NCBI GenBank assembly: GCA_041660405.1
Contig: JBAZWL010000007.1
Coordinates: forward strand, 108,019 to 172,018
Length of the DNA: 64,000 bases
Direction: 5' to 3'
From: Taibaiella sp041660405
GTDB lineage: Bacteria > Bacteroidota > Bacteroidia > Chitinophagales > Chitinophagaceae
A program made the translations under genes and the position numbers. The notes beneath the pieces are model-generated. The model did no database searches, was not told the origin of the DNA, and was given only the letters and a program-made list of their open reading frames with translations. This document shows positions 35,755 to 43,817 of this stretch, one piece after another (position 1 is the stretch's first letter; every line of letters begins with the position of its first letter).

Positions 35755-35938
35755 TGTATACAGGTAAAATAGTATATCGCCCCCTTTTTCCCTCGGCTTG
35801 AATCCAAATTTTAGCGTCTTCTTCATTATCAAATTGTTTGTAGGAACTAACTTTGTAGAACTTTATTTCTGTTCTACCCATACCAGATATTTCGTCTAAG
35901 TCAAAGACCCAATATTCTGTTTTTAATTGATCACTCAT
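35744..35938 (-). CDS. small hypothetical protein, 64 aa
   Basis: It begins MSDQLKTEYWVFDLDEISGM and ends GRYTILPVYTNP, consistent with a small alpha/beta fold with the pattern strand - helix (FDNEEDAKIWIQAEGKR) - strand. No signal peptide. Function unknown. Confidence 0.5.
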   Translation of the reverse strand: MSDQLKTEYWVFDLDEISGMGRTEIKFYKVSSYKQFDNEEDAKIWIQAEGKRGRYTILPVYTNP

Positions 35939-35958
35939 CGGTTGTATATATTTAAGGG

Positions 35959-36417
35959 TTAAAAATCAACTAATACATTGGCATCTACTCTATTATTACA
36001 AACATCATCAATGAGTTTATAAAACTTATCAAAGAAAGTTTGTTTGAAATGTAGTTTTTGAGAATCAGCTTTAAAGATAATGGAGATTATGATGTTTTGT
36101 AGGGCTGATTTTTCGGTATATTGTTCAGCATAGGAACACCACCTGTCAAAGGCCATCAATGCACCACAACAGACTGTTTCAGCTTTGGAGAAGATAAAAT
36201 AAGGTACTTCATTCATCAGAAGAAGAAAATCATAAGTACCTGCTAATCGTTGCTGCAAAAACAATCGCTGGATATACTGATCAACTTTAACATTAGAACT
36301 TACTTTTTGAGCTATTTCTACAAGTTTCTTATTACCGTACTCGTGTTGATACAGGTACATGTATAGTTCCCCTAATCGTTCAGGGGTGAACCGTTCCATT
36401 TGTTGCCTTACTCTCAT
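35959..36417 (-). CDS. hypothetical helical protein, 152 aa
   Basis: An all-helical soluble protein (MERFTPERLGELYMYLYQHE; ETVCCGALMAFDRWCSYAEQ) with no recognised domain. Its ATG overlaps the stop of the preceding lipoprotein gene by 4 bases (36414-36417), so the two are translationally coupled. The pair could be a two-gene cargo unit. Confidence 0.55.
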   Translation of the reverse strand: MRVRQQMERFTPERLGELYMYLYQHEYGNKKLVEIAQKVSSNVKVDQYIQRLFLQQRLAGTYDFLLLMNEVPYFIFSKAETVCCGALMAFDRWCSYAEQYTEKSALQNIIISIIFKADSQKLHFKQTFFDKFYKLIDDVCNNRVDANVLVDF

Positions 36418-36638
36418 CGTATGGCACAGTCTACACTATTGTGATTAACTTCATAGGCACTACAGGCAAATCCAGCTCTATCTGAACTTTCGGCCTTGAT
36501 TACATGGGTTTCTGTCCTGTAAGTGACATTGTTCATTTTGAACTCGTAGACGCAGTTATAATCTTTTTCTTTGGAACAGGCTGAAAGTATCAGCAGGAGG
36601 GAACCGGACAGCAATCCGGCAAATTTTAATTTTCTCAT
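36414..36638 (-). CDS. small cysteine-containing lipoprotein, 74 aa
   Basis: A lipoprotein signal with lipobox LSAC at about residue 21 is followed by SKEKDYNC and a short beta-rich domain with further cysteines (FACSAYEVNHNSVDC) that could pair in the periplasm. It is the first gene of a coupled pair with the 152-residue protein. Its upstream region contains the direct repeat and long inverted repeat at 36641-36805. Confidence 0.65.
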   Translation of the reverse strand: MRKLKFAGLLSGSLLLILSACSKEKDYNCVYEFKMNNVTYRTETHVIKAESSDRAGFACSAYEVNHNSVDCAIR

Positions 36639-36640
36639 GT

Positions 36641-36805
36641 GTCGTAGTTTAGAGAGTTATAAAAAGAAATAGGTGTAACTAAAATTCTTCACTGCTCAAG
36701 GTCTACGACGACCTACTAACGCAAAGACATAGCTACACCCATGTGGGCATATCACAGTCATATCTTACGTTAGTTGCGGCTTAAGGTCGTAGTTTAGAGC
36801 AGCAG
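36641..36805. repeat. long interrupted inverted repeat with direct-repeat flank
   Basis: Nested arms pair across about 110 bases: ctgctc 36692-36697 with gagcag 36797-36802, ctacgac 36703-36709 with gtcgtag 36786-36792, actaacg 36715-36721 with cgttagt 36768-36774, and ccca-tg-tggg at the tip (36738-36747). The word gtcgtagtttagag occurs directly at 36641 and again at 36786. No gene lies here. It could be a recombination site, an operator or a structured RNA. Confidence 0.65.
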
Positions 36806-36879
36806 TTTATGATATGATAAAAATATTGTTGGTTACTTTATATAAGCAGTTAATTTGTACAAATGTAGTAATTTTACTT

Positions 36880-37020
36880 ATGGCTAAGAAGAAAACAAGG
36901 AAATCAATGGCTGAATTACTGGAAACAGTAAAAAACAAGGTACTGGATAAAAAAGAATTTGAAAATAACCTCAAGAAGGTCTTGAAGAAAGACATCCTAA
37001 AAGATCAGAAAAAAGATTAG
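36880..37020 (+). CDS. possible small lysine-rich protein, 46 aa
   Basis: ATG at 36880 gives MAKKKTRKSMAELLETVKNK and a highly charged helical protein. It overlaps the end of the convergent transposase by 50 bases. A longer reading from 36814 adds a hydrophobic segment and is less likely. Weak evidence only. Confidence 0.3.
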   Translation: MAKKKTRKSMAELLETVKNKVLDKKEFENNLKKVLKKDILKDQKKD

Positions 37021-37840
37021 GACTATCCCGATTATTAAACCGAAAGACAAACTCATTAAGGTATAGTTGTAGGTACTTCTTACTTATGTGAATGTAACTA
37101 CCATTGATTGACCGTTTGACAATAGACCAGAAGTTTTCCAGCCCATTAGTAGAACAATCACCATTTACATACTGTTTTCGACCATGATAACAAATCTGAT
37201 GATCGTAGTAAGCAGATAAACCACTGTAGCTATTCCATTCATCGGTCATTAGGGAACTTCCAACCTCCACTTTATCACAAATTATAGGTTTAAGAGTAGC
37301 AGACCTCACATTAGGAACGTAATAAGCATTTACTTTACCACCTCTCTGTAGAATACCAAAAACAGGCTTTTTGTCCTTGTAGCTTCTACCTTGAGAATGC
37401 TCAACCTTCTTATCATGGTGCCTATTTTTATTCTTCCCTCCAATATAAGTTTCATCTAACTCCACCACACCTGAAAATAAGGATTCATCATTTTCAATCA
37501 AGGTTCTAATCTGCCGAAGCATCCGAAAAGCAGTCTTATAGGTAACGCCCAAATGCCGCTGTAATTCACAAGCACTTAACCCATTCTTACTCATGGTAAA
37601 TAAGAAGATAGCAAAGAACCAATAGGTCAAAGGAGTTCTGGTCTTTTCAAAGACAGTTCCTGCCGTAGGGTAAAACTGATAATAACACTCAGGACATTGA
37701 TAACACCTTCTCCCCTTAACTCTAACTAAAGGTCGAGTACAACCACACTCACAAACACCCCTATAGGTTAATTCATAAATCCTCTGCAGACATTTATCAT
37801 CTGTGGAATACTCCTCCAAAAACTGTTTAATAGTGTACAT
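36971..37840 (-). CDS. IS1595-family transposase, 289 aa
   Basis: An N-terminal zinc ribbon (CECGC...RRCYQCPECYYQF, about residues 29-62) typical of IS1595 transposases precedes a helix-turn-helix-like region (GLSACELQRHLGVTYKTAFRML). The ISXO2-type catalytic domain follows, with ELDETYIGGK (about 129), MTDEWNSYSGL (about 199), GRKQYVNGD and the C-terminal GLENFWSIVKRSINGSYIHI, YLNEFVFRFN. The length is full for the family and the frame is intact. I found no terminal inverted repeats on either side, and a divergent gene starts only 26 bases from its start. It may therefore be a degenerate or transmobilised copy. Confidence 0.88.
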   Translation of the reverse strand: MYTIKQFLEEYSTDDKCLQRIYELTYRGVCECGCTRPLVRVKGRRCYQCPECYYQFYPTAGTVFEKTRTPLTYWFFAIFLFTMSKNGLSACELQRHLGVTYKTAFRMLRQIRTLIENDESLFSGVVELDETYIGGKNKNRHHDKKVEHSQGRSYKDKKPVFGILQRGGKVNAYYVPNVRSATLKPIICDKVEVGSSLMTDEWNSYSGLSAYYDHQICYHGRKQYVNGDCSTNGLENFWSIVKRSINGSYIHISKKYLQLYLNEFVFRFNNRDSPNLFSDLLGCLSSRPS

Positions 37841-37866
37841 AGTGAAATAGTTTGTATTTTGGGGGT

Positions 37867-38337
37867 ATGGAACCCCTGCAACAGATAGATTTAGTTTTTC
37901 ATTTTATTAAAAAGACTATTGGTGGTAGTACAAAGTCATTCGATATTTGGGAAGAAGTAAGTGGCTCCGAAAAAATTACTGATAAGGACATATTCGATGG
38001 TATCATTAATCGCCTCATAGCAGATGGTCTTATTTCTAAAACTTTTGGAACAGAAGAGGGAGATTTTTATGCTCCTACTTTTAACGGTCTTCTTTTTGAT
38101 GGTTACGCAATGGAGAGAGAAAGGTCTGAACAAGAAAAGAGAAGAACGGACCTATTAGAGAAAGAGTTATCATTTCATCGTTCGATGAATTTGAAGTTTT
38201 CCCGTTCGATGAATCGTCTTCAAAAGAGGGTGGTTTGTTGGACTGTGATACTAGGGGTTGGGACATCCATCGCAGCCGTATATTATCTGTTGGAGATACT
38301 GAAATTCTTCCTTTGTCATCCCAAAGTTTTGAATTAG
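37867..38337 (+). CDS. hypothetical protein with winged-helix-like N-terminus and membrane anchor, 156 aa
   Basis: The ATG at 37867, directly after a GGGGG motif, is preferred over the TTG at 37852. Residues 1-75 have a winged-helix-like pattern (KDIFDGIINRLIADGLISKT, then FYAPTFNGLLF). A charged coil (RERSEQEKRRTDLLEKEL) and one C-terminal membrane segment (about residues 119-141) follow. The build suggests a small membrane-linked cytoplasmic protein. It is divergent from the transposase. No function is known. Confidence 0.55.
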   Translation: MEPLQQIDLVFHFIKKTIGGSTKSFDIWEEVSGSEKITDKDIFDGIINRLIADGLISKTFGTEEGDFYAPTFNGLLFDGYAMERERSEQEKRRTDLLEKELSFHRSMNLKFSRSMNRLQKRVVCWTVILGVGTSIAAVYYLLEILKFFLCHPKVLN

Positions 38338-38407
38338 TTTTTATCATATTTGTATCTCAAGGCAAATTTTTAGTTCCTGTTTTTGATACCACACAAATTA
38401 ATTACTT

Positions 38408-38551
38408 ATGAAAAATCAAATGTCATTAGACAATGAATTAGCTCTTAAAATCCTAGAGGTTCTAAAAGGTCAAACCTATTATGTTGCGCAGGAATCTATA
38501 AAACTCGCTCAACAAATCATGGAACGTACTGCCTTAGTCGTTGCCAAGTAA
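38408..38551 (+). CDS. short helical protein, 47 aa
   Basis: It begins MKNQMSLDNELALKILEVLK and ends MERTALVVAK, two amphipathic helices with good composition. It overlaps the end of the convergent FlbD-like gene by 18 bases. No family is recognised. Confidence 0.45.
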   Translation: MKNQMSLDNELALKILEVLKGQTYYVAQESIKLAQQIMERTALVVAK

Positions 38552-38731
38552 CCTCTCAATTTCCTCTAAAGTTTCAGTTACCCAAATATCTTCTCCTTTA
38601 TGAAGACTTAATATTCGGACACTTCCAGAGCCGTCACTAAAATCGACGTTTCTATAACTCTTAATATTGTTGGCTTCAACTCTTACAGGTCTTTTCCATT
38701 GTTGATCTTGCAAAGTGATTATATTGCTCAT
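38534..38731 (-). CDS. FlbD-like small protein, 65 aa
   Basis: Starting at MSNIITLQDQQWKRPVRVEA, the protein follows the FlbD pattern: an opening strand, a 'parameter plus conserved N..I..' region, GSVRILSLHKGEDIWVTETL and a terminal helix EEIERLLGND. In flagellated bacteria FlbD accompanies motility genes. Non-flagellated Bacteroidota carry similar short proteins of unknown role. The match is by eye only. Confidence 0.4.
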   Translation of the reverse strand: MSNIITLQDQQWKRPVRVEANNIKSYRNVDFSDGSGSVRILSLHKGEDIWVTETLEEIERLLGND

Positions 38732-39689
38732 AAGAAATATTTTAATCAAATATATTCTTATTTTTCAACTTTTTTTGTTTCCTGTTTTGAGGGGTGAAGT
38801 GCCTAAAATAAAAGTCGATGAAAAATCGCTTCCTCAAATAGTCCCACTTGTAATTACGATTGGAAATATATTTTCTCCAAGCGCCAATACAGGATGTACC
38901 CTTCCTAGAAGAGTATCACAAAAGTTAAGGGAAGATAGTGAGAACGGACGACCCTGGACACCAACCTATGTAGCTGCTTATCTTAAGGATATGCCAGACA
39001 GCTGCCTATATATGCCTAAAAGCAACCTTTCTCACTTATTGCATAAAGTAACTATTATACCTACGCAAGGAAAAACTAGGGATTGGGTAGTAAAACAATC
39101 GCCCACGTATAAAAACCTTTCTGTCGAAACCTTTATTTCTCCAAGCCAAAGTTCCTTTTTCTACTCTCTTGATTGTTCGGGATATTTAAATGCAACTCTT
39201 GAAGGTTCTGTTGTTATTCCTGCAGCAGCCGATATTAAATCTTCCGCTCAGTTAGCAATGAAATCGTCTAGTTCTATGTTTGTAGCAGGAGGAGTTATTT
39301 TATCCCCCCTTCTTGCTGCATACTATGGAGAGGCTGTTGGAATTAGTCTTGAAAAAGAAACAAGACTCAAAATATTAAAAGCGATGGCAGAAATTCCCTT
39401 TACTCAGGATTCTGATACTTTAGACATGGAATTAAGCTACGATGTAATCTGGTCATCAAATTCAGGTACATCGAGTTTTAATGGCGGAGGTGATATTAAA
39501 GCAAGTGGGGGTATCAGTGTGGGAGTAGGTTCTCTGTCATCAGTAGCTGAAACCGGTGCATCAGTGAAACGAGAGTCCTCGTTTACGAACTATAGTACAT
39601 ACATAATTAATCAACGTCCGAGTGAGAAACCCCAAAACATTACCGTTAAACAAATTAAAGACTTGATCGTAGGTTTAAATAGTAAGTGA
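38715..39689 (+). CDS. secreted protein of unknown function, about 324 aa
   Basis: A hydrophobic signal-like segment (about residues 8-25) is followed by a beta-rich protein. It has a small-residue and Ser-rich middle (SSAQLAMKSSSSMFVAGGVI) and a Gly/Ser-rich amphipathic stretch (GGGDIKASGGISVGVGSLSS) that resembles a membrane-inserting hairpin. No ATG is available: the frame opens with GTG at 38715 or TTG at 38724 and overlaps the divergent FlbD-like start, so the 5' end may be damaged or recombined. A terminator follows at 39791. A pore-forming role is a guess; the family is not recognised. Confidence 0.6.
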   Translation: MIILLIRNILIKYILIFQLFLFPVLRGEVPKIKVDEKSLPQIVPLVITIGNIFSPSANTGCTLPRRVSQKLREDSENGRPWTPTYVAAYLKDMPDSCLYMPKSNLSHLLHKVTIIPTQGKTRDWVVKQSPTYKNLSVETFISPSQSSFFYSLDCSGYLNATLEGSVVIPAAADIKSSAQLAMKSSSSMFVAGGVILSPLLAAYYGEAVGISLEKETRLKILKAMAEIPFTQDSDTLDMELSYDVIWSSNSGTSSFNGGGDIKASGGISVGVGSLSSVAETGASVKRESSFTNYSTYIINQRPSEKPQNITVKQIKDLIVGLNSK

Positions 39690-39790
39690 TTTACTGTTTA
39701 ATTTAGCTGGGATTTAATTCTAAAAATTAACCATATCAGTTATGTCAACAATCTTAATTGAATTTCACCCAATGTCAACTTCATAATAAG

Positions 39791-39817
39791 CAGCCACTCA
39801 TTATTTTTGAGTGGCTG
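39791..39817 (+). terminator. Rho-independent terminator
   Basis: A perfect 10-bp stem cagccactca / tgagtggctg with a 7-nt loop, followed by tttctttttc. It ends the gene at 38715-39689. Its stem belongs to the same type as the hairpins in the 33.9 and 34.4 kb repeats. Confidence 0.85.
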
Positions 39818-39836
39818 TTTCTTTTTCTTTAAGGTA

Positions 39837-40109
39837 TCACCGAAATATCTTCCTCTTCTTAAATTCCTTTTGCTGTATAGGTTCCATTACGTCATAGACA
39901 TTTGTATTTGCTTGTTCGCATACATCAAAACACTTCTGCATCACAGAATCAAGATAGTCCGCTTCTTCCTTAGTAAACAAATCCAGACCTTGAGCATTGA
40001 TATACTGATCAAAAGGATCATCAGGATGAAAAGCAAGGTCATATTCATCATATAAAAATTGACAGAAATCCTGAACGTCTTTAATCGTGTTTATTGTTAT
40101 CTGTTGCAT
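39837..40109 (-). CDS. hypothetical acidic protein, 90 aa
   Basis: It begins MQQITINTIKDVQDFCQFLY and continues with an acidic DEYDLAFHPDDPFDQYIN segment and helices, ending in a basic tail (EFKKRKIFR). It is soluble and of unknown family. Small acidic proteins of this kind are common in the accessory cluster. Confidence 0.5.
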   Translation of the reverse strand: MQQITINTIKDVQDFCQFLYDEYDLAFHPDDPFDQYINAQGLDLFTKEEADYLDSVMQKCFDVCEQANTNVYDVMEPIQQKEFKKRKIFR

Positions 40110-40146
40110 AGCTAAGTTTTAAGAGTTGGTCGAATGACCATATTGA

Positions 40147-40485
40147 TTAACGTTCAGAGGGAAGTAAAGCGACATTATTCTCTAACCATACTGTGGCCCC
40201 ACTTGGTTCAAAGTCAGTAAATGGTATGAGTTGTTCAATCAGTATCCTTCCATTTCCATTATCACAGGTAACAATTGCAGAAGTCCCTTTTGCTCTCATA
40301 AGTTTCCAAGATTGAAATTCCTCATTTCGTAACTGACGTTGATAACTGCAAATGATATCAAGGAACCAATAACATTCAAATGTTTCACAGAGTGCTCTCA
40401 CTCCATCAGTGAAAAGGATGCCGGTAAAATGTGTGTAATAATTCTCCGTACAAGTATAGTCTGCCAATTGGTCGTTTGCGTTCAT
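40147..40485 (-). CDS. DUF6876-family protein, 112 aa
   Basis: The start MNANDQLADYTCTENYYTHF is chosen because the family opens in this way. A longer frame adds an unrelated N-terminus. The family pattern is visible in order: FTGTENYY-like opening, LFTDGVRALCE, CYWFLDIICSYQ, EEFQSWKL, a beta stretch, FEPSGATVWLENNVALLPSE. The function of DUF6876 is unknown; members occur in Bacteroidota and cyanobacteria, often on mobile DNA (recalled, not checked). Confidence 0.65.
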   Translation of the reverse strand: MNANDQLADYTCTENYYTHFTGILFTDGVRALCETFECYWFLDIICSYQRQLRNEEFQSWKLMRAKGTSAIVTCDNGNGRILIEQLIPFTDFEPSGATVWLENNVALLPSER

Positions 40486-40640
40486 AAGATTGTTTACGCA
40501 AGTGTAGCAGATACCAATGATCAATAGAAGAAATCCTGCGCTATCCTTTTGCTAAAGGTCTTCACAGGAGAGAGGAAAGGCACAGGCTTATTGAACCTGT
40601 GCCATAACTCAAAAAGTATACTTATGTGGGGGTACTCAGG

Positions 40641-40976
40641 TCAAAAGTCAATAGCACTTATCACTGTTTGCCCGTCTTTATCTATTTTAAACTGAGTGAT
40701 GTTCTTTACCATTCCACCAAAGCCGTTCTTTGCCCTGTAGGTATGAGTAACTGTATAGCAACCATCGCTTGATTGTGTTGCTTTGTCCCAATGGACACTT
40801 TCATAACTACCAGGATCATTGAGGTGGCTTTTGATATAGGATTCAACACAGGGGACAGAATTGTCCCATGATGATTGACTAAGGGAACCAGTACCCCCAC
40901 CTGAATTCTTATCACCGGAATAAGCACCGAGGTACAGGATGTCTACTTGACTAATTTTTGTTATGAGCCAGTATAG
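40641..40976 (-). pseudogene. 5'-truncated gene for a small conserved domain
   Basis: The frame ending at TGA (40641-40643) reads VPCVESYIKSHLNDPGSYES, then a Cys/Tyr strand, TYRAKNGFGGMVKNITQFKI and a final strand. This is a recognisable small-domain pattern of Bacteroidota proteins (a helix, DPxSYE, then YRAKNGFGG). It stays open upstream to a stop at 40977-40979 without any ATG, GTG or TTG. The N-terminal half and start are therefore missing and the gene is probably a fragment. A different frame over the same DNA has no protein character. Confidence 0.6.
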
Positions 40977-41165
40977 TTATCAAGGTGTGATTTTTCTTAA
41001 GTAAATTAGAGTGGATTTGTCGTCTAAAAAACAACAATGCAAACCAGTAGGTTATTTTTGCCTAACCTGTACATGTTGTAAATATTCAACCGCAACTTCT
41101 GTACAGAGTTCAGCTTCTGTATAGGAAAGTAACTCGTGCACATGAACATTGCAACTTGATTGTGT

Positions 41166-41186
41166 AACCCTTGCTAGTCAAGGGTT
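41166..41186 (+). terminator. terminator-like hairpin
   Basis: An 8-bp perfect stem aacccttg / caagggtt with a ctagt loop, followed by ttcttttat. It has the form of an intrinsic terminator for plus-strand transcripts, but no plus-strand gene ends nearby. Confidence 0.55.
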
Positions 41187-41352
41187 TTCTTTTATATCTA
41201 GTTCTATCTATTTATATCTGGTAGCTAATTATTATCTGCTAGTTTGTTTACTAATTTCATCAAGGCTACAGCTTTAGTAATGAAAGGCTTTCAAAGAAAA
41301 ATTGACCCAAAGGACTGTGCTCTGTGCCACGGCGTAAAGGATATATAAAAAA

Positions 41353-41374
41353 AGACCACCTGGAAAGGTGGTCT
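41353..41374 (-). terminator. Rho-independent terminator of the 691-residue gene
   Basis: A 9-bp perfect stem agaccacct / aggtggtct with a ggaa loop, followed on the minus strand by seven T. It lies about 150 bases after the stop of the type IX-secreted gene at 41522. Confidence 0.75.
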
Positions 41375-41521
41375 GATACTTCGTTCAAGTTGTCTTCTCA
41401 AAAAATGATACAAGCTTTGTAAAGGATTGCTGCAGAAAAAAATGGGCAAGGATGCAGGTCTCCTGCTCCGGCCATACCGCGGCGAGGTATGACCTACACT
41501 TGAAGTCGCTATTTTAATGAT

Positions 41522-43597
41522 CTACCTGATGAGAAGCAGATCTCCTTTTTGGGTTTTTTCAGATACGCGGTTGCTGATCTCTATAACATAGAAATAAGTA
41601 CCAGCGTCGCAGGGCTTACCGTTATAGGTGCCGTCCCAGGTCTGCGCCATGTTTTGCGCATGGAATATCCGTTCTCCCCAACGGTTGTAAATGCTTATCC
41701 GGAATTTCGTTTCCAACGCGCCGCATTTGACGATCGGGTTGTAGCTGTCATTCAATCCGTCGTTGTTCGGAGAAAATGCATTGGGAATATAATAGTAGCA
41801 TTCGCAATCTACCGCTGTCACTTTCACTTCGTCGGATGCTTTACAACCGTCTTTTTCCAGTTCCAGGCTGTAGCTGCCCGTCTGGTTAACGGTATAGCTC
41901 TTTTCAGTGCTGCCATCCTGCCATTGGTATTGGTCTGCGTTTACAGAAGGTTTCAATACTAATGCTTCGCCCTGACAAATGGTGACATCGTCGCCGAGGC
42001 TGAAGCTGGGGGCCGGTTTGGCTACTACTTCGAAAGTATCTGTCTGGCTGCAGCTTTCGGTTGCTACTTTTACCCAATAAGTGCCGGGGGCTGTTACCGT
42101 AAACAAAGGTGAAGTGCTCTGGTCCTGCCATAAATAGCTGGAGCTGGCCGGGCTGCCTATCGATGCATCTACATCGAACTGGAAATCATAGCCGCACACT
42201 GAGGTATCCGGGAAGCCGAGGTTGAGGTCCTGGAGTATTACCTGGAAGGTATCTACATGGTGTACGCAATGGTTCTCGTAGGATACATAATAGGTTCCGG
42301 GAGTGTTTACAGTAAACACTGTATCGTTCATCATCTGTCCCTGGAAGTAGTAGCGGAAAAATCCGGAGGGTGCATGAAGAGGCAGGGTATAACCTGTGCA
42401 GATTGCTTTCTGATAGGTGTTGCTTATGGTGTCCTGTCTGGGCATTACCACGGTAGTAGGAAGAGATGCTTTCACTATGCTGCCGGTTTGCAGAGTTATG
42501 GCAGAGGCGGTATAGTTACAGCCAGTGCCGGTGACATTAGGGTCGCTGATGCAATCGAGTGTATTGCCGGGAATGCCCCAGGAGCAGCTTACATATATCT
42601 TGTTGTCCTGGCCGATCTGCAGATCACTGGCAAAAGGTGTATTACCCACACCTGTCTTGGAAGCTACGATCGTAGCGGCATTGCCTGATGTAATGTCGTA
42701 CTGATTAACACCGGCGGCTCCGAGTAGCGGCAGGAAGGGACTGACTGCGTATATTTTGGTGCCATCGGGAGAAAAGCAGGCGCTGAGGAAATTACGGAAA
42801 GGTTCGAATACGGTATCGACGATTACCGGGTTGCTAACTACGCCGGTACTTTGATCGAAGTTGAACATTTCAATAAAGGATGGAGTAGCGTTTGCGGGGG
42901 TGCTGGGGTTGCTGACGGTAAAGCTGGAAATGACCAGCTTATCGCCTCTGTTGGATGCTTTAAGGTATCCTGTTTCAAAGCTTAAGTTGCCGGAATAAGT
43001 ACCTGCCGTGGAGATGACCGGTGTTCCATCAACGCCTGATGCAGTGACTTTATAGGCCAGGAATTCTTTCGTAGCGGTACGGTGTGTGATCACCCATACA
43101 CTGCAGTCTTCACCAGGTACAGATACAAAGGCATCACCCAGGTCACCTTCGTCACCCACTATCGTGTTCTTATCGCCGCTGGCAATATCTCCTGTTCCGC
43201 TATTGAGACCGAGATCTACAATAGAGTAATACAAGTTGGTATTTTTCGTAAAGACGTAATACTTGTTAGTGTCATTAATCACCGGCACGATCAATACGCC
43301 CTGACCGGCTGTAGCTGCAGGGCCGTATCCTGTTAAGCCTGTCCCGTTGAGCATAGGGTTATGATTGCGGTCCCAGATCGTTTCGCCGTTAGTATAGAAC
43401 AGGAGGTTACCGCCATAAGAGGATACCGCTGCGCATCCGGATTCTGTATTCATGCTATTGGTTACCGCTGCAGGAGGGGCACCAGTGAAGTCCATGCCCG
43501 CCCCTACACCGAACGCCCAGACATTATTGATTTTCTGTGCCTGTATAACGGCGGCCGACAACATTAAAAAGAGAAGTAGTGTACAGTGTGGTCTCAT
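41522..43597 (-). CDS. type IX-secreted protein with gliding-type C-terminal domain, 691 aa
   Basis: A signal peptide (residues 1-21, AAVIQAQ) is followed by a module beginning NNVWAFGVGAGMDF with beta-propeller-like repeats (FSPDGTKIYAVSPF; DLQIGQDNKIYVSCSWG) to about residue 395. Immunoglobulin-like strands follow (DTSVCGYDFQF, GTYWVKVATESC, TGSYSLELEKDGC). The end (about 600-691) has PNAFSPNNDGLNDSYNPIVK, YNRWGERIFH, WDGTYNGKPCDAGTYFYVIE and a terminal GDLLLIR. This is the CHU_C / type B sorting domain recognised by the type IX system (established). It should be exported to the surface or released. It is paralogous to the next minus-strand gene, 220 bases upstream. Confidence 0.88.
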   Translation of the reverse strand: MRPHCTLLLFLMLSAAVIQAQKINNVWAFGVGAGMDFTGAPPAAVTNSMNTESGCAAVSSYGGNLLFYTNGETIWDRNHNPMLNGTGLTGYGPAATAGQGVLIVPVINDTNKYYVFTKNTNLYYSIVDLGLNSGTGDIASGDKNTIVGDEGDLGDAFVSVPGEDCSVWVITHRTATKEFLAYKVTASGVDGTPVISTAGTYSGNLSFETGYLKASNRGDKLVISSFTVSNPSTPANATPSFIEMFNFDQSTGVVSNPVIVDTVFEPFRNFLSACFSPDGTKIYAVSPFLPLLGAAGVNQYDITSGNAATIVASKTGVGNTPFASDLQIGQDNKIYVSCSWGIPGNTLDCISDPNVTGTGCNYTASAITLQTGSIVKASLPTTVVMPRQDTISNTYQKAICTGYTLPLHAPSGFFRYYFQGQMMNDTVFTVNTPGTYYVSYENHCVHHVDTFQVILQDLNLGFPDTSVCGYDFQFDVDASIGSPASSSYLWQDQSTSPLFTVTAPGTYWVKVATESCSQTDTFEVVAKPAPSFSLGDDVTICQGEALVLKPSVNADQYQWQDGSTEKSYTVNQTGSYSLELEKDGCKASDEVKVTAVDCECYYYIPNAFSPNNDGLNDSYNPIVKCGALETKFRISIYNRWGERIFHAQNMAQTWDGTYNGKPCDAGTYFYVIEISNRVSEKTQKGDLLLIR

Positions 43598-43817
43598 TTT
43601 TTTCTTTTAAAGCGGTTAAAACATTTTGGGTGCAGCTTGATGGATGAGTTTTGCCGGATTTCCTGCCATGTGTAAAATCTGCATTTTATTGATGGTGCCG
43701 CAGGCTTTTTATTCCAGATGTTTGAGTAAAAGTAATTTTCATGTACAACCGGTTTATCCGTAGATATACGTACATGAAATTTTTTTCCTGTCGTGAGCGA
43801 AGATTGCTTTATAACTG

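Larger units (their letters stand above)
40977..41521. other. intergenic stretch with two terminator hairpins
   Basis: There is no full gene. A minus-strand frame reading HELLSYTEAELCTEVAVEYL (ending at 41052) has protein character but is only about 30-40 codons and lacks a start, so it may be another fragment. Hairpins at 41166-41186 and 41353-41374 look like terminators. An interrupted dyad catacc / ggtatg lies at 41473-41491. This marks the border between the accessory cluster and the type IX-secreted genes. Confidence 0.55.

Noticed and set aside
36692..36802. Integron attC-type recombination site
   Set aside because: The arms contain actaac and cgttagt, but the right box does not fit GTTRRRY and no integron integrase is present. 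The structure is reported only as an inverted repeat.
40706..40927. 73-codon minus-strand frame with an ATG
   Set aside because: It has low-complexity Val/Ile/Leu composition. The neighbouring frame over the same DNA encodes a recognisable domain.
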